A DNA stretch of 64,000 bases from Mycogone perniciosa (Eukaryota; Ascomycota; Sordariomycetes; Hypocreales; Hypocreaceae). Below, in pieces: positions 1-10,988 of the stretch. Numbering within the stretch: position 1 is the first letter of the stretch; every line of letters begins with the position of its first letter. Both the position numbers and the translations under genes were made by a program. Under the pieces are notes generated by a model. It had not been told where the DNA came from, made no database searches, and saw only the letters and a program-made list of their open reading frames with translations. Where the stretch lies: assembly GCA_025331125.1 (NCBI GenBank), contig JAOALB010000001.1:1178001-1242000 (forward strand), in the 5' to 3' direction.

Positions 1-107
1 CCTCGGCCTCATTGTAGCTGAATGACGCCCATAATCGACCGGCGCTATCGGGACAACATCTTGAAAGCGAATTGCGCCCGAGGCTGGGGGGTTTTGGTGG
101 TCCTTAC

Positions 108-230
108 CACTTGGAGGGTATCGCTCGGTCGGCAGGCTGTGATGGAAAAGGCGCGGGTCTGAGGGCGGGCGACGCGCGAGGCGGCGCGGACGCAGGAGCG
201 GAAGAGGAAGGGGGTGATTTTGCTCGCCAT
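108..230 (-). CDS. Complex I 24 kDa subunit (NDUFV2-type), first exon only
   Basis: The exon encodes 41 residues, MASKITPFLFR...SDTLQV. The N-terminus is rich in Arg, Ala and Ser and lacks acidic residues, as expected of a mitochondrial presequence. The RAFS-TACRPSDTLQV end matches what I know of fungal 24 kDa (2Fe-2S) subunits of NADH:ubiquinone oxidoreductase, in which the mature protein starts near this point. A GTAAGG donor follows directly at 107 (phase 0). The rest of the gene lies beyond the left edge and positions 1-107 are intron. The conserved thioredoxin-like [2Fe-2S] domain is not in the window, so the assignment rests on the leader and first mature residues. Another imported mitochondrial protein remains possible. 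Confidence 0.55.
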
Positions 231-1005
231 TGTGATCGGATTGAGGATCGCGGCGGGTCAATGGCGGCGCTCGGCGGAGGTGAAGTTGGTCGTGAGAGAG
301 CTTTCGCTTCGAAATGTCGCTGGTGATGGAGGATCCAATCCAATTGGAGCTGCTTGCAAAATGGACAATGGTGATTGGCTGTGGCGGTTCAACCTCGGAT
401 AACACACATCATATTGAAGCTTCTCCGAGCCCTCATCTCACCGGTAATAACGACCACTCTTAAAAAAGTGTCATATTGTGGTAGACTACGGAGTAATGTA
501 TCAATGTTTTATTTGCTCCATTCACTATATGCTGTGAGATGTTATGCCAAATGATGGGAAACCTAATGCCAAAAAATATCGCATAGTGATAGCATTGCCA
601 CGACTCCGGGATACATGTCGATCCCACCTCATCACACGAACAATACAGAAGAGAAGGCAGACTTCATCAAAGCGGCAACTTTTCCCACTAAAAAATCACT
701 CATTATATATGTTGGATGTTTTATTCGAGTCAGAATGTCCATTTGTTGTGACATCGCTGCTATCGTTAAATGAATGACACCAACCCTAACCCTGCTCAGC
801 CTTGGCCTACAAGGACTGCCTGTCACACCAGCTTCGTTCCTGTTATAATTAAACGTCGATAAATGTATCTTTTGCTAATTCTATTTCTATGGATATCTAA
901 ATCTCATGCTTCCGCTTTTCCCCGAGATAACATTGCTACTAGACACGATAAATCACTGAAGGGAGAGCTTGGATCATTGAACCCGTGAAGGTCAGAGGAC
1001 CGATA
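231..1005. other. Intergenic region, no gene recognised
   Basis: This is the 5' flank of the complex I gene and the 3' flank of the OPT transporter. Short reading frames show no recognisable similarity. It carries one copy of the recurring 9-mer TACGGAGTA at 487-495. Confidence 0.5.
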
Positions 1006-3756
1006 TTATGGCCCAAACTTGGTTCCCTTGGGCACTTTAACGTATGTGCAGCTATCCCAATCACAAGTGTTCAGTGGTAATGTTAGCAAGAAGACCGTGG
1101 CAATAGCAAGCTGCGTGTTGACTGACCTGGTGGACGTCCGTTCCCCACCAGGAGAGCCGAGAGGCCACTCCTGTGTAGAAAATAGCGAAGAATATGATAA
1201 CACCAGAAAGGGCAGTCGCAGAGTCCAGTGCAGAGCTGAGGACGAAGTTGTACCGGCGCCACCAGCCCTTGCTGCGACGCTTGATCCATAGACCGAAGAT
1301 GAGACCGACAATGATCCAGCTGCCGTAGTTGGTTCCTGAAGCCGGTGGGATGTAGTTCAGGGCTCCGAAGAACAAAGGAACATGGATACTCTTCATCCAT
1401 TGTGTCTTGGGCCAAACCCAGGTCTTAAGAACATAGAGAATGATAGGTACAACGGCACCAACAAGGAAGAACCACAGGAGATCACGATATGGCGAACCCT
1501 CGGCGAAGAACCGGCGTGGGCCGAGAGCACCCCAGACCATGCTGGTGTTAAAATGGGTGCGCGAGTAGGGGCAAGTAAAACCGTTCTTGGCTGTGAGGGA
1601 GCAGATGTCAGGGACATGATCGAGTGCCCAGTTGAGGACGGAGACTTGACCCAGAGTGCCCATGATAATGCCAACTACTTGAACCAGGAACAAGTGCCTT
1701 GGTGGGATCTACTATCGAGTCAGCAAGTAAGTGTCATTTGGGGTAACTTTGTGAACTTACGTTGCAGTAAATCCCCAGTTTGAGGTCCTGAGCAAATGCC
1801 AGGGCTTTGATCCCGGAAATGTAACCCAAGTCGAAGAACCAGATGTTGGCCAGCACTTTACCTTCCCAGATGTAGCCAGCAACTATACGGCAGAAAGTGT
1901 CGATTTGAACCTTCAAATTGGCAGTGGCATACACCCAGGCAAGCTAGACAACATACATCAGCAAGTCAGACACAATAGGTGCTGTTTCAATGCAGGTTTA
2001 ACTCACCGGAAGGTAGAAGACGGCTGAGATGAGCATCGCCAGCAGAACACCGTACCAACGAAGCTGGACGGGATAATACTCGCAAGCGAAAATTCCCAGT
2101 GCTATGGAGGCAAGAAGAGCAATTAGATACCACCACATCGGCACTTCTTCATATTGGGGCTGCAAGTTCTCTCTGGTGGTTGTCTTCCATCCGAAGAGAG
2201 CAGCCAGCTTGGATCCACGGAATGCCTCGGCAATTTCGTGCCGCTTCTCGAGGAACATCCAGACAAAAAGTGACGAGATACAAGCGAAGCAAAGGCCAAA
2301 GGAGTTCAGGGCATAAGTCACAGGGAGATACATCTAACAAGAGTCAGCGTTGCCGCAGCGGTGTAAATGGGAGATTAGGTTATTTCTCACATGCGAGTAG
2401 GCTTCATACTTGGCATGGTCAAAGACGAAGCCCTGTTTTTTGTTAATGACTCTGGTGACATTGTATGTCGCGCCCGTGTTGTCGTAAATGGAGTTGCTCT
2501 GAATTGGCATGAAAGCTGTGAACCATGTGTTGGAGTAATAGATCGCTGGCGTGACGATGTAAATCCAGAAGACAAGAGATGCTAGGGTGTTGAGGATAGC
2601 CCAAGTGGGCACAACCAGAGGTGATCCGATATAAGCTATCTGACTCCCTAGTACGGAGGTTAGTTGAGGCCATTTTTGTATGGGGGGCTCCTGTAAATCG
2701 AACTTACAGTCAAAGGTAAATGGGAACAAGCCGATGCCACTCTTCATTCCGAACAACTGGTTGACAACTGGGTTCCTGGGCGCAATCCAGCATACCCAAG
2801 TGAAGTATCCCAGAGCTGGGAAGATGAGGTCTGGGAACCAGTACCACACGAAGGCAATAGAAAACGCGATCATGAAGAACTTGTAACGGGAAGCCCTCCA
2901 TTTAGCCCTAGAGAAGAGACAATTTTAGCTCAGTAATACTCTACTGTGATGCAGCAACTGGACGTACTCGGTCTCGTCTTCTTTGCCCATGGAGTGCAAA
3001 GCAGCATTTAGAGCTGTGTTGCCGAGTACACCGGGCCATACTAGGCTGCGTGGCTCAACAACGAGAGAGCGACCAAATCCAGCCAAGGCAAAGCCGTAGA
3101 GGATGGTAGCAAGGGTAATGGTAAGTTCGAAGCCCCATCCAGCCCGGTACCCATAGAAGACCCTTTGCTCGGTCAGAACGTCAGCACTCAAGCGAGTGAG
3201 AAAGCTAAGATTGGCCAAGATGTAAACCAAAATATTCTCCTACCCAGCGAACATTAGCATCTTATCCCTACCAAGTGCAAGTAAGATATCCCGTACCTTG
3301 TAATTGAATGGACCTGGGTTCAAGCTGTGGCGGACGCCGAAAATAGTAAACCCCCAGTCTGGCATCACAAACTCCCAAGCTTTGCCAACAGGATATGCCA
3401 GGAACTGGATGGCTGACTGCGACAAGGTAACTGAGGGGAATCGGAATGTGTATAGGGTGTTGACTCCACTACCAACAAGGCAAAAGCCAATACCAATGAA
3501 CCACATACGGAGAGTGAGACATGGCAACGTTGGATCATCTGGCCTAAGCCCAACACCAGCGGCGTATAGGACGTCTTCAGTTGGGGTAGTCGAATCCTCT
3601 GTTACAAGGGTCAGCATGTAAGTCATTAAGTGAAAGATGAATGGCTGTACGCGTACCAGAGGGTCGCTTTTCCACGGATACGCTTGATCCTCTCCTCTGC
3701 ACACCAATAGGGTTACCTTCAGCGGTGACTGGCACTTTGTCTCCCACGTTGGCCAT
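1006..3756 (-). CDS. Oligopeptide transporter, OPT family
   Basis: A proton-coupled oligopeptide/small-peptide transporter of the plasma membrane. I read nine exons: 3756-3657, 3598-3297, 3239-2968, 2907-2708, 2647-2391, 2333-2007, 1943-1761, 1708-1127 and 1071-1006. They join in frame to about 762 residues, the usual OPT length. Visible family signatures are the NPG motif (SLNPGPFNYKE, exon 2/3 junction), the FDWSQIAYIGSPL segment across the exon 4/5 junction and the IPPR motif at the start of exon 8, with about a dozen hydrophobic segments. The ATG at 3756 lies about 85 bp below a TATA box. Oddity: the last 55-nt intron (1126-1072) has a good GTCAGT donor and CTAAC branch point but ends in CTG instead of CAG. 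If a downstream AG is used, the protein loses its last about 21 residues and ends in a short altered tail. Family assignment is secure; the 3' end is not. Confidence 0.9.
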
Positions 3757-3813
3757 GGTGACGATGGGGGAACACCCGGCAGGACTGATTGTAGAAAAGG
3801 ACGAGATCAGATC

Positions 3814-3820
3814 AGATAAG
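3814..3820 (+). promoter_or_regulatory. GATA-factor (AreA-type) site
   Basis: AGATAAG lies in a run of GATC/GATAA-like words about 60 bp upstream of the OPT start. Peptide transporters are commonly under nitrogen metabolite control by AreA in moulds. The site lies between the TATA box and the ATG, so it may be in the leader; its function is inferred only. Confidence 0.35.
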
Positions 3821-3840
3821 ATTAGATGGGGCATGCATCC

Positions 3841-3849
3841 TCTTTTATA
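3841..3849 (-). promoter_or_regulatory. TATA box of the OPT transporter
   Basis: TATAAAAGA reads towards the OPT gene, about 85 bp before its ATG at 3756. It is the only good TATA element in the upstream stretch. Confidence 0.5.
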
Positions 3850-5551
3850 CGAGTAATATCCTAAGCTGCATGCATGCAATCCGACTTTCTGATCCGGATA
3901 ACCGATGAAGCTACCGGGCACACGACATGGCCCATGATGAGCCGAAGCTCTCGGATTGGCAAATTCCCCGTAAAATTATGAAGCCATTGGATTCCTATTT
4001 ATCTAGTGATATTTTCCTTCAATAGTTACTCTGTTTAATTCTTAATTGTAGAGTCTTTGTTCTTCATCTGGTGCGAGCAGTGGAAGTAGTAATGGGCACT
4101 TATATCTCATCATCACCTCTTGATCCGTGAGGTACAACGGGGTATTCCTCGACATGAGAATGGGATACGGAGTATTATATCCGATCGTAAACCAAAGGCT
4201 TGCAGCTCGTTATTCATGCACAGGCCACTTATCCCGCTCTTCATGGAAGCGCTTTTTTCCAGACAAACTCTCATCGCCTTGACTAGTAATGACATTCGGC
4301 GATGTCTCCCATAACGGCTACGATGGCGGCCATCCCACATACTTGACTCCATCAATCGGCCGAAATATAGAGCCTATAGCTGCCGGTTTTAAGCACTTTA
4401 TGGGCTTTGTTCTAAAGGAACTCGGAAAGATAAACCTTGAAGCGCCCTGCCGGGCAAGAACCGAGATTGGTGATATGAAGTTGCGGAGCCATGGAAGCGT
4501 TGGTGTCCACAACAATGCAACCACGGCCCCAGAGGAAGAAGGCTGTGCATTTTCAGGCGAAACTATTGATGGGTTTTTTTGACGTATTGTGGGATATTAT
4601 GTGGGAACCCAAGAAGCTGGTCGTGCCGACTTCCCGTCTTCTTCTCACGAGTTTGTGGCCGTACGTGCAGAGCGGATCGATCCCTCAACACCGAGCTATG
4701 TCCGCCGGGGGAAAATCGAACGGCCTGCTCATATTACGGGCATATTCGTAAAGGCTGTATGTATTATTAATCGGTGACTGATTAGATCATTGAGGCATCT
4801 ACGAGTAATAGTACTACTACTAGTAGTACCATCTGCGTCCAGATCAATCCCGAGTTATTCCTCAACCACGATCTTTGCAGCTAGTATTCATTAATCTGTC
4901 AAGATACTAACCATATTATGGCGTATTTATTCGAGCAGAGATCGAGGCATGTAGGTTTATTAGTTTTTTGCAGGATGTTGCATCCTACAAAAAGGGAATG
5001 CTTCCGGACATGTCAGTCACCCACGATATCATTACTCACGCTTCCAAGCCATTCACACGCCACTGAGCTCGCAGCATTGGCACGAGACCAGTCGGAAGCC
5101 TTTTTGGTTGGTGAACAGGAGTGCTGTTCTATTTCTGACTTGTTGTTGGGCAATTTTTCTCCTTTTCTACCTACAATCTGGTGCACATGGAGCTTAAAAG
5201 CCTCTCAGGGATGACAAGTGCATGTGAATGACTGTGGCCTGGAAGATTGCCTTGTGACATGTTACAATTCTCAGAACCCAACCCCAACCCCGAGTAACCC
5301 TGACAAATGCCGCATGCTCTCTGATACCTATTTTACATACGGAGTATTAATTTTATTACCTCGTAATGCTAAACTACTTCTATGAGTAGTCTAGCTTTAT
5401 GCTAATTTTAGCTAGGATGACCGCCGTGTATTTTTCTTTTTTTTCCTCGAAAAATCTTCCTCCCTGGAGCGCGGGGCATCTTCAATCAACCAGAACGCAT
5501 CAATCGCATTTCATCAGACCGGACGCAGTATTCAACTTCCAGAAAGGCAAA
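3850..5551. other. Intergenic region with possible gene relic
   Basis: This is the shared upstream region of the divergent OPT (-) and dihydroorotase (+) genes. Overlapping open stretches at 4289-4582 and 4491-4777 on the + strand look like one reading broken by frame changes, but I recognise no family. The rest holds short repeats such as TACTACTACTAGTAGTAC near 4811-4830, and TACGGAGTA at 4166 and 5338. Longer in-frame starts upstream of 5552 (5399, 5417) were rejected for dihydroorotase because homologues begin near MQLKTL. Confidence 0.4.
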
Positions 5552-7342
5552 ATGCAGTTAAAAACACTCCAGCGGCTTGAACTGCCGGCCTCGGCCGATA
5601 TGCATGTCCATTTGCGACAGGGAGAATTGATGGACTTGGTCGTTCCCACCTTGGAAAAGGGAGGGGTTGATGCAGCATTTGTGTATGTCATTCTATCAAC
5701 TTCAAAGATGAATGAGAAGAAATATGCTAATTTAAAGATAATAGCATGCCAAATCTTGTATGTGACAATTTATTCATCTATTCGTCTTAATAATATGGAT
5801 TCTTTTACAAAACTGCCGTTACCTGTTGTTCATTCTAGAGTCACATGGTTAATTGAAGCCCAGGTTCCCCCCCTGACATCAGTCGACAAGGTATGTTAAG
5901 AGAAATGATAAACGGCATCATCTCGACCGTAAAGGTAGGTAGACGTGAGGTAAGAATAGAAAACTGACTGCTATCAAGGTGCTCGAATACCAATCCAAAT
6001 TACAAGCCATAACCCAGAATGTCCATTTCCTCATGTCGCTCTATGTTCGTTCCCCTGCGGGGTCATGGCCCCAAGTCATGTAAGGATATGTCTTCCTGAC
6101 GATGTCTTAGCTTCACCCATCTGTTACACCTGAGGTGATTGCCGAAGCTGCGGAAGCTGGAATTACGGGTGTGAAGTTGTACCCTCAAGGCAAGCCTTCT
6201 GTTCTTTTGCTTTGCCCAGGCACAATACTGACATGCCGTAGGAGGAACAACCAACTCTGAGAATGGCGTGGCAAATATTGAGGCCTTCTTCGAGACTTTT
6301 GCTGCCATGGAGAAACATGGGCTAGGTAGGTTTATGGACCAGCACATATCTGCCGAGTTGGGTGGCGCCGCGGTGTATTAAGTCGTGCCTTAAACAATGG
6401 TCGCATGAAACCTAACATTTTCTAGTGATGCCTGAATGCTAATTTGTATCATTGGTCAGTTCTGAATCTTCACGGAGAGGTTCTGGAGTCCCTTGCCCCG
6501 GCAGATACGACACTGGAAGAGGCTTTCCTCCCAACTCTCAAGACGCTTCATGAGCGGTTCCCACAACTACGTATTGTGGTGAGTACCATCCACTTCTTTT
6601 GCGAAGTTTCTCTTTTGGGCAACTACTGACGCTGAGTTTCTCAGCTTGAGCATTGCACTACCGCAGCTGCTGTAGAAGCCGTGAAGGCCTGTGGGCCTAA
6701 TGTTGGTGGTATGTGCTGATCTTTATCCCTGTCCTTCAATCAGAGTGCATGAAGTGTGGTGCTGATACAACGAGGCAACAGCAACAATCACTGCGCACCA
6801 TCTCTACCTCACCGATGCTGATGCCTGTTGCGACCCCTTTGCCTTCTGCAAGCCTATCCCAAAGAAGCCCACTGACAGGGACGCTCTGATCAAGGCCATT
6901 GTTAGCGGCGACCCAAAGTTCTTCTTGTATGTTTTTCTTATCAATTATTCTCCTCTTTTATCGGAATATTAACCATTGCGTCAGTGGAAGCGATAGCGCT
7001 CCTCATCCTATCACGTCCAAGACTTCTGCCCCTAAGGGCAAGGCCCCAGCTGGTGTGTTCACTCAGCCATACGTGACACAGCTCGTCTTGCTGGCCCTCG
7101 AAGAGGCAATCGATCGCGGTGTGATCACCGACGCAGACGTGACACAAGAGAAATTGGAGGGATTCCTTAGTCGGTTTGGACGGCTCTTCTACAAGTTGGC
7201 CGAGGTTTCGGACAAAAAAATTGTCCTGGAGAGAAAGGGGGAAAAGATACCCGTGAGCGAGAAGAGCGCGGACGGAAGCGTCGAGGTGGGGATTTCGAGG
7301 GCAGGAACAGAAGTGTTCAGTTTGACGTGGCAGAAGGCCTAA
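5552..7342 (+). CDS. Dihydroorotase (pyrimidine biosynthesis)
   Basis: Cyclises N-carbamoyl-aspartate to dihydroorotate, the third step of de novo UMP synthesis (URA4 role in yeast); cytosolic. Exons: 5552-5682, 5745-5757, 5864-5890, 5979-6044, 6111-6189, 6242-6325, 6460-6578, 6645-6708, 6782-6926 and 6985-7342. They sum to 1086 nt, giving 361 residues, the normal length of a class II enzyme. The metal-site residues fall at the expected positions: DMHVHLR (H18, H20), carbamylated lysine in GVKLYPQG (K101), LNLHGEV (H138), LEHCTT (H176) and GSDSAPHP (D246). The fifth intron is GC-AG (GCAAGC...CCGTAG), the fourth uses a GTTCGT donor and the third ends in AAG, all less common choices. Exons as short as 13 and 27 nt make this gene easy to mis-annotate. 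It appears intact. The upstream context is a non-coding divergent promoter. Confidence 0.93.
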
Positions 7343-8869
7343 TGGGATGTCATCTGAGAGGTAGTACTATGGAATTTACCGAGCATGAAATGCGTTTAGT
7401 GAACCTTTAGGGAATACGGGCCATGGGAACCGTTGGATAACGAGCGTGGGGGGGTTCATGCATGGTGATCTCTCTAGCCAGGGGTGTTGGTGCTTACGGT
7501 ACTCAACCGAACGTGTGGAATACGGTGATTTGTCGTCAGCTCTGCTAGTTTGAGGTGTATGAACTTCGTACGAAGGATGTATTGCTACAACATGGGGAGG
7601 TAGTACTTCTTACGAGCTGGCATCTCGCAATAACAACTGTTACGCAAAACGATCAAAACGAAATGAACAGTATAGGCTTCAGCTTTATTGCAATATTCAG
7701 GATGGGGGACTTGTGATATTGAATCGAATTCTCCTATAAATAGACAGCTGGCGGAAACGAATCATTATTGGCGACTTATTTTAGCCGTTGTCGTCCTGCG
7801 TCATTTCGACGTGATTTGATACCAATGGGCTGGCCGATACTAGTACCGATATGTACATAGCTTTATTACCACTACTAAACATAAAACATCCAGCAGAGAC
7901 TTAGGGAAGATGCGAACCGAACAAGCCGAGACATACATGTACGAGACCGACATTTTAGGCCTCGAAAGGGTTGCAATATTAGTATCTCGCTCTTATGCTT
8001 CTTGAAGAAGTGATGAGGTTTACATACAGCTCGTCTTTCTAAAGAGCATCTTCGCGTGTTTCTTGACAGAGGCGGTTAAATGCCCAAGAACGTCTGTCCA
8101 TAAAAGGTGGACCTGCCAGGGGTCTTATACGAGTAGTGCTTCATCGCACTCCGTACTTGTCAAGAGCATGGAGTAGGGCTTAGCTTAGATCTTGCTACTG
8201 GTCCTATCAATGACCGTACTCATACCTCATTGAATATCGAAGCAAGCCTTTTTGTCGACGGCGATGATATATCACACGGGGTTTTGTTAATACGAGTGAT
8301 AAAACCTCACTGAAGTTGTTAAATGCATCCACACACCCTCTCATAAACGATGGTGCAAGGCACTATTGCATTTTTGAGTGATAAGATGTGTTGGCTCAAG
8401 GGGCGCAGGCTCGTCAAACCACTAGTACTAAGAATACATCCTCCTACGACTAGTACGAAGGATTGCGTTGAGCTAGTGCTCCGTGGAGCATTATATATGT
8501 AAAGGAACGTCCTTAGACAAGAACCGCGAGCAAGTGTTGCCTTTCGCCCTGTCTAGTGGGTCTCCCGTCTCTTGAACACTTCTACCTCCCCAATGAGGAT
8601 ATCAGGATATCTAAGACACACGGCTCTGCGCTGATAGCAGTAGACTGATTGGATACAGAACTTGGTTCTAAACACGGGTCAAGTGCCGAAGCGTCAAAAA
8701 AAACCCGGCAGCGCTCCCTTTCATTGGGGTCGAACAACAGCTCGGTCTTCGACGATTACCAAATCCGGACCAGACTGTAAAGACGACAACGACGGTGACC
8801 CTGAGGCAAGAAGGCCTCCACACAACAGAGATTTCCCCTCGAGACCTTGTTTTGCATCAGCAATTGACA
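7343..8869. other. Intergenic region, no gene recognised
   Basis: This is the 3' flank of dihydroorotase and the promoter of the P450. No reading frame here resembles a protein I know. It contains a TACGAGTA motif at 8128 and scattered ACTAGTAC words. The in-frame ATG at 8795 extends the P450 by 25 residues but the ATG at 8870 precedes the hydrophobic anchor directly and is preferred. Confidence 0.4.
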
Positions 8870-10711
8870 ATGGAGACTCTCCTCATTGGAACAGCGGCGC
8901 TTGGAGGTGCCAAGTTGTTGTTGTCTCCCCCCAGCGGGTCTATCTTCAATGTCGTCATGTTGGCTGCAGCGTTGTTCATGGTAGGGACCATTGCAGTCAA
9001 GATATTGAAGGCATCGATCTATCCGTTTTACTTCTCCCCGTTGAGACACCTTCCGGGACCAAAGGTCAGTTTTAACCTCCGCAATGTATAGAAGATCATC
9101 TCGGCTGATTCATCCCCTCTGCTAGGACAACCACTTCCTCCTGGGTCAAGGTCTTCGTATCATGACTGGGGCCAGTCCCAATACAAAGTTTGTCGAATGG
9201 GTGAAACAGTGGCCGGATGCGCTTTTCATCCGGTATCTCGACTTTGGGAACTCTGAGGTCCTTCTAGTTAACAACCTGGACGCCTGCCGCGAGGTGTTAC
9301 AGACGAAAGCGTATTCGTTCACCAAACCTTCTTTCTTCTATAAGGTTATTGGGGATATTGTTGGCATTGGCGTTTTGTTCGGCGTGGGCGAGCAACACAA
9401 ACGGCTGAGAAGGCTGATGGCAGGTAAGTTCCCTGAGCTCGGTCATGGTGTCTTCTCCGATTAACAGCTGTATCAGGCCCTGTCTCTCGACCGAGCATAC
9501 GAAGACTTCTACCAGTGTTTCGAGAAAAGGCAAGCGTTCTGTCCTCCGAATTCGATAAAGCCATCGGAAGTGAAACAAAGGGCGTGATCGAGGGTAGGTG
9601 TGCTATTTGAACTTTATTTAGCTCAGCATACATGGCTCACACTCTCGTCCCAGTCGTATCCCTCTTAAGTCGAACAACGTTGAGTGTCATTTGCGTCTCA
9701 ATCATGGGCAAAGAACTTGGCACTTTCCGATCGAGAACCTCTTCGCTTACCTTCGAGGAATGCTACCAAGTCATCCTGAATCCACCTGTCATTGGCGCTG
9801 TTATCACCGGCCTCAACGCATTTATCCCCTTGAGATGGCTCCCGCTTGAGGTAAATCGCAACTGGAAGCGCTGCAACGCCGCTGTAAAGGCAATGATAGC
9901 CGAGCTCCTCCAAGAACGCAGGACCGAGCTCCAAAATGCGAAAGCAACTGGCCAAGTCGACGAAGAAGGTGGGAAGATGGACTTGCTTACGCAAATGGTC
10001 AAAGCAAGTCTGTCTGAGAGCCAGCGCGCCACAGAGGAGGAGCTTGTGGATACAGTCAGTCTAACCTATGACGAAATCTTGATATACTTCGCTAACACTG
10101 GTGGGCTTCAATAGCTTGTGCAATGTGTCTCAGCAGGGCACGAAACTACGGCGAGTGCGCTCACCTGGCTATTATATGCCCTGGTCACGAATCCCAAGAT
10201 CCAGGAACGACTGCGTGCGGAAATTATTGCGGCCCAGGATGGGCAGCCCAATTTAGACGCTGCCACGATCGATAATCTCCATTACCTGAATAATGTCGTC
10301 CGTGAGGGCCTGCGAGTGTATTCACCAACCCTGACCTCGCCTTGGGAAGCAGCCGAGGATCTCGTCATTGCTGGAGTTAGGATCCCCAAGGGCACTACAG
10401 TCACGACAGCTCCGACCATGGTGCACAATAACCCAAGCATCTGGGGCGAAGACGCGCATGTCTTCAATCCGGACCGATGGGACAACCTTTCCAGTTCTGC
10501 GGCAAACCCGTTTGCCCTGGAGTCGTTCATCAACGGTCCTCGAATATGCCCGGGAAAACACCTTGCTCTTTTAGAAATCAAGGCCGTTCTTGTTGAAATC
10601 GTCACTAATTTTGAGCTGGAAGCTGTAGACACAGACGTGAAGGTTGCCAACCCAGGCTTGACATTGAAGCCCAAGGACGGTTTGAGAATTCGAGTACGCC
10701 GGCTAGAATGA
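8870..10711 (+). CDS. Cytochrome P450 monooxygenase
   Basis: A haem-thiolate monooxygenase held in the ER membrane by an N-terminal hydrophobic anchor (residues about 5-50). Exons 8870-9064, 9126-9423, 9477-9593, 9654-10054 and 10115-10711 give 535 residues, a normal microsomal P450 length. Motifs: a PGP hinge before the first intron, I-helix AGHETT (about 344-349), K-helix E-x-x-R in VREGLRVY, the FNPDRW segment and the haem loop FINGPRICPG with the ligand Cys near 482. It appears complete. Its neighbours are a primary-metabolism gene and a dead NLR gene, so the context does not reveal a pathway. The substrate is unknown. The family resembles fungal CYPs with ring or fatty-chain substrates, but I do not assign a CYP number. 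Confidence 0.93.
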
Positions 10712-10988
10712 AGCCCAGAAGGGCTTGATTTGAGGCGCTGGAAAGGAGTTAAAGGGGTGCGGAGCATTAGATATACATTACTCCTCACAATGGAGAACAG
10801 GTTTCTCTGTATTGTCTTTTTAGTTACGGGAAAGGCGCAATGACGGATTTTAATGTTGGAGAGATGGTTGTGAGAATGTCGATGTGAGACTTGGAAATTA
10901 CCGTGAAGAAAAGGGTAACTGAGGATACCCTAGTTTTAGTACCATGCTCATGTAAACCAAAGTAGACATGTCTTTCTGCATATGCCGG

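Noticed and set aside
5399..5551. 51-residue N-terminal extension of dihydroorotase
   Set aside because: The family starts near MQLKTLQRLELP; the extension has no targeting-like character and lies in leader-like CT-rich sequence.
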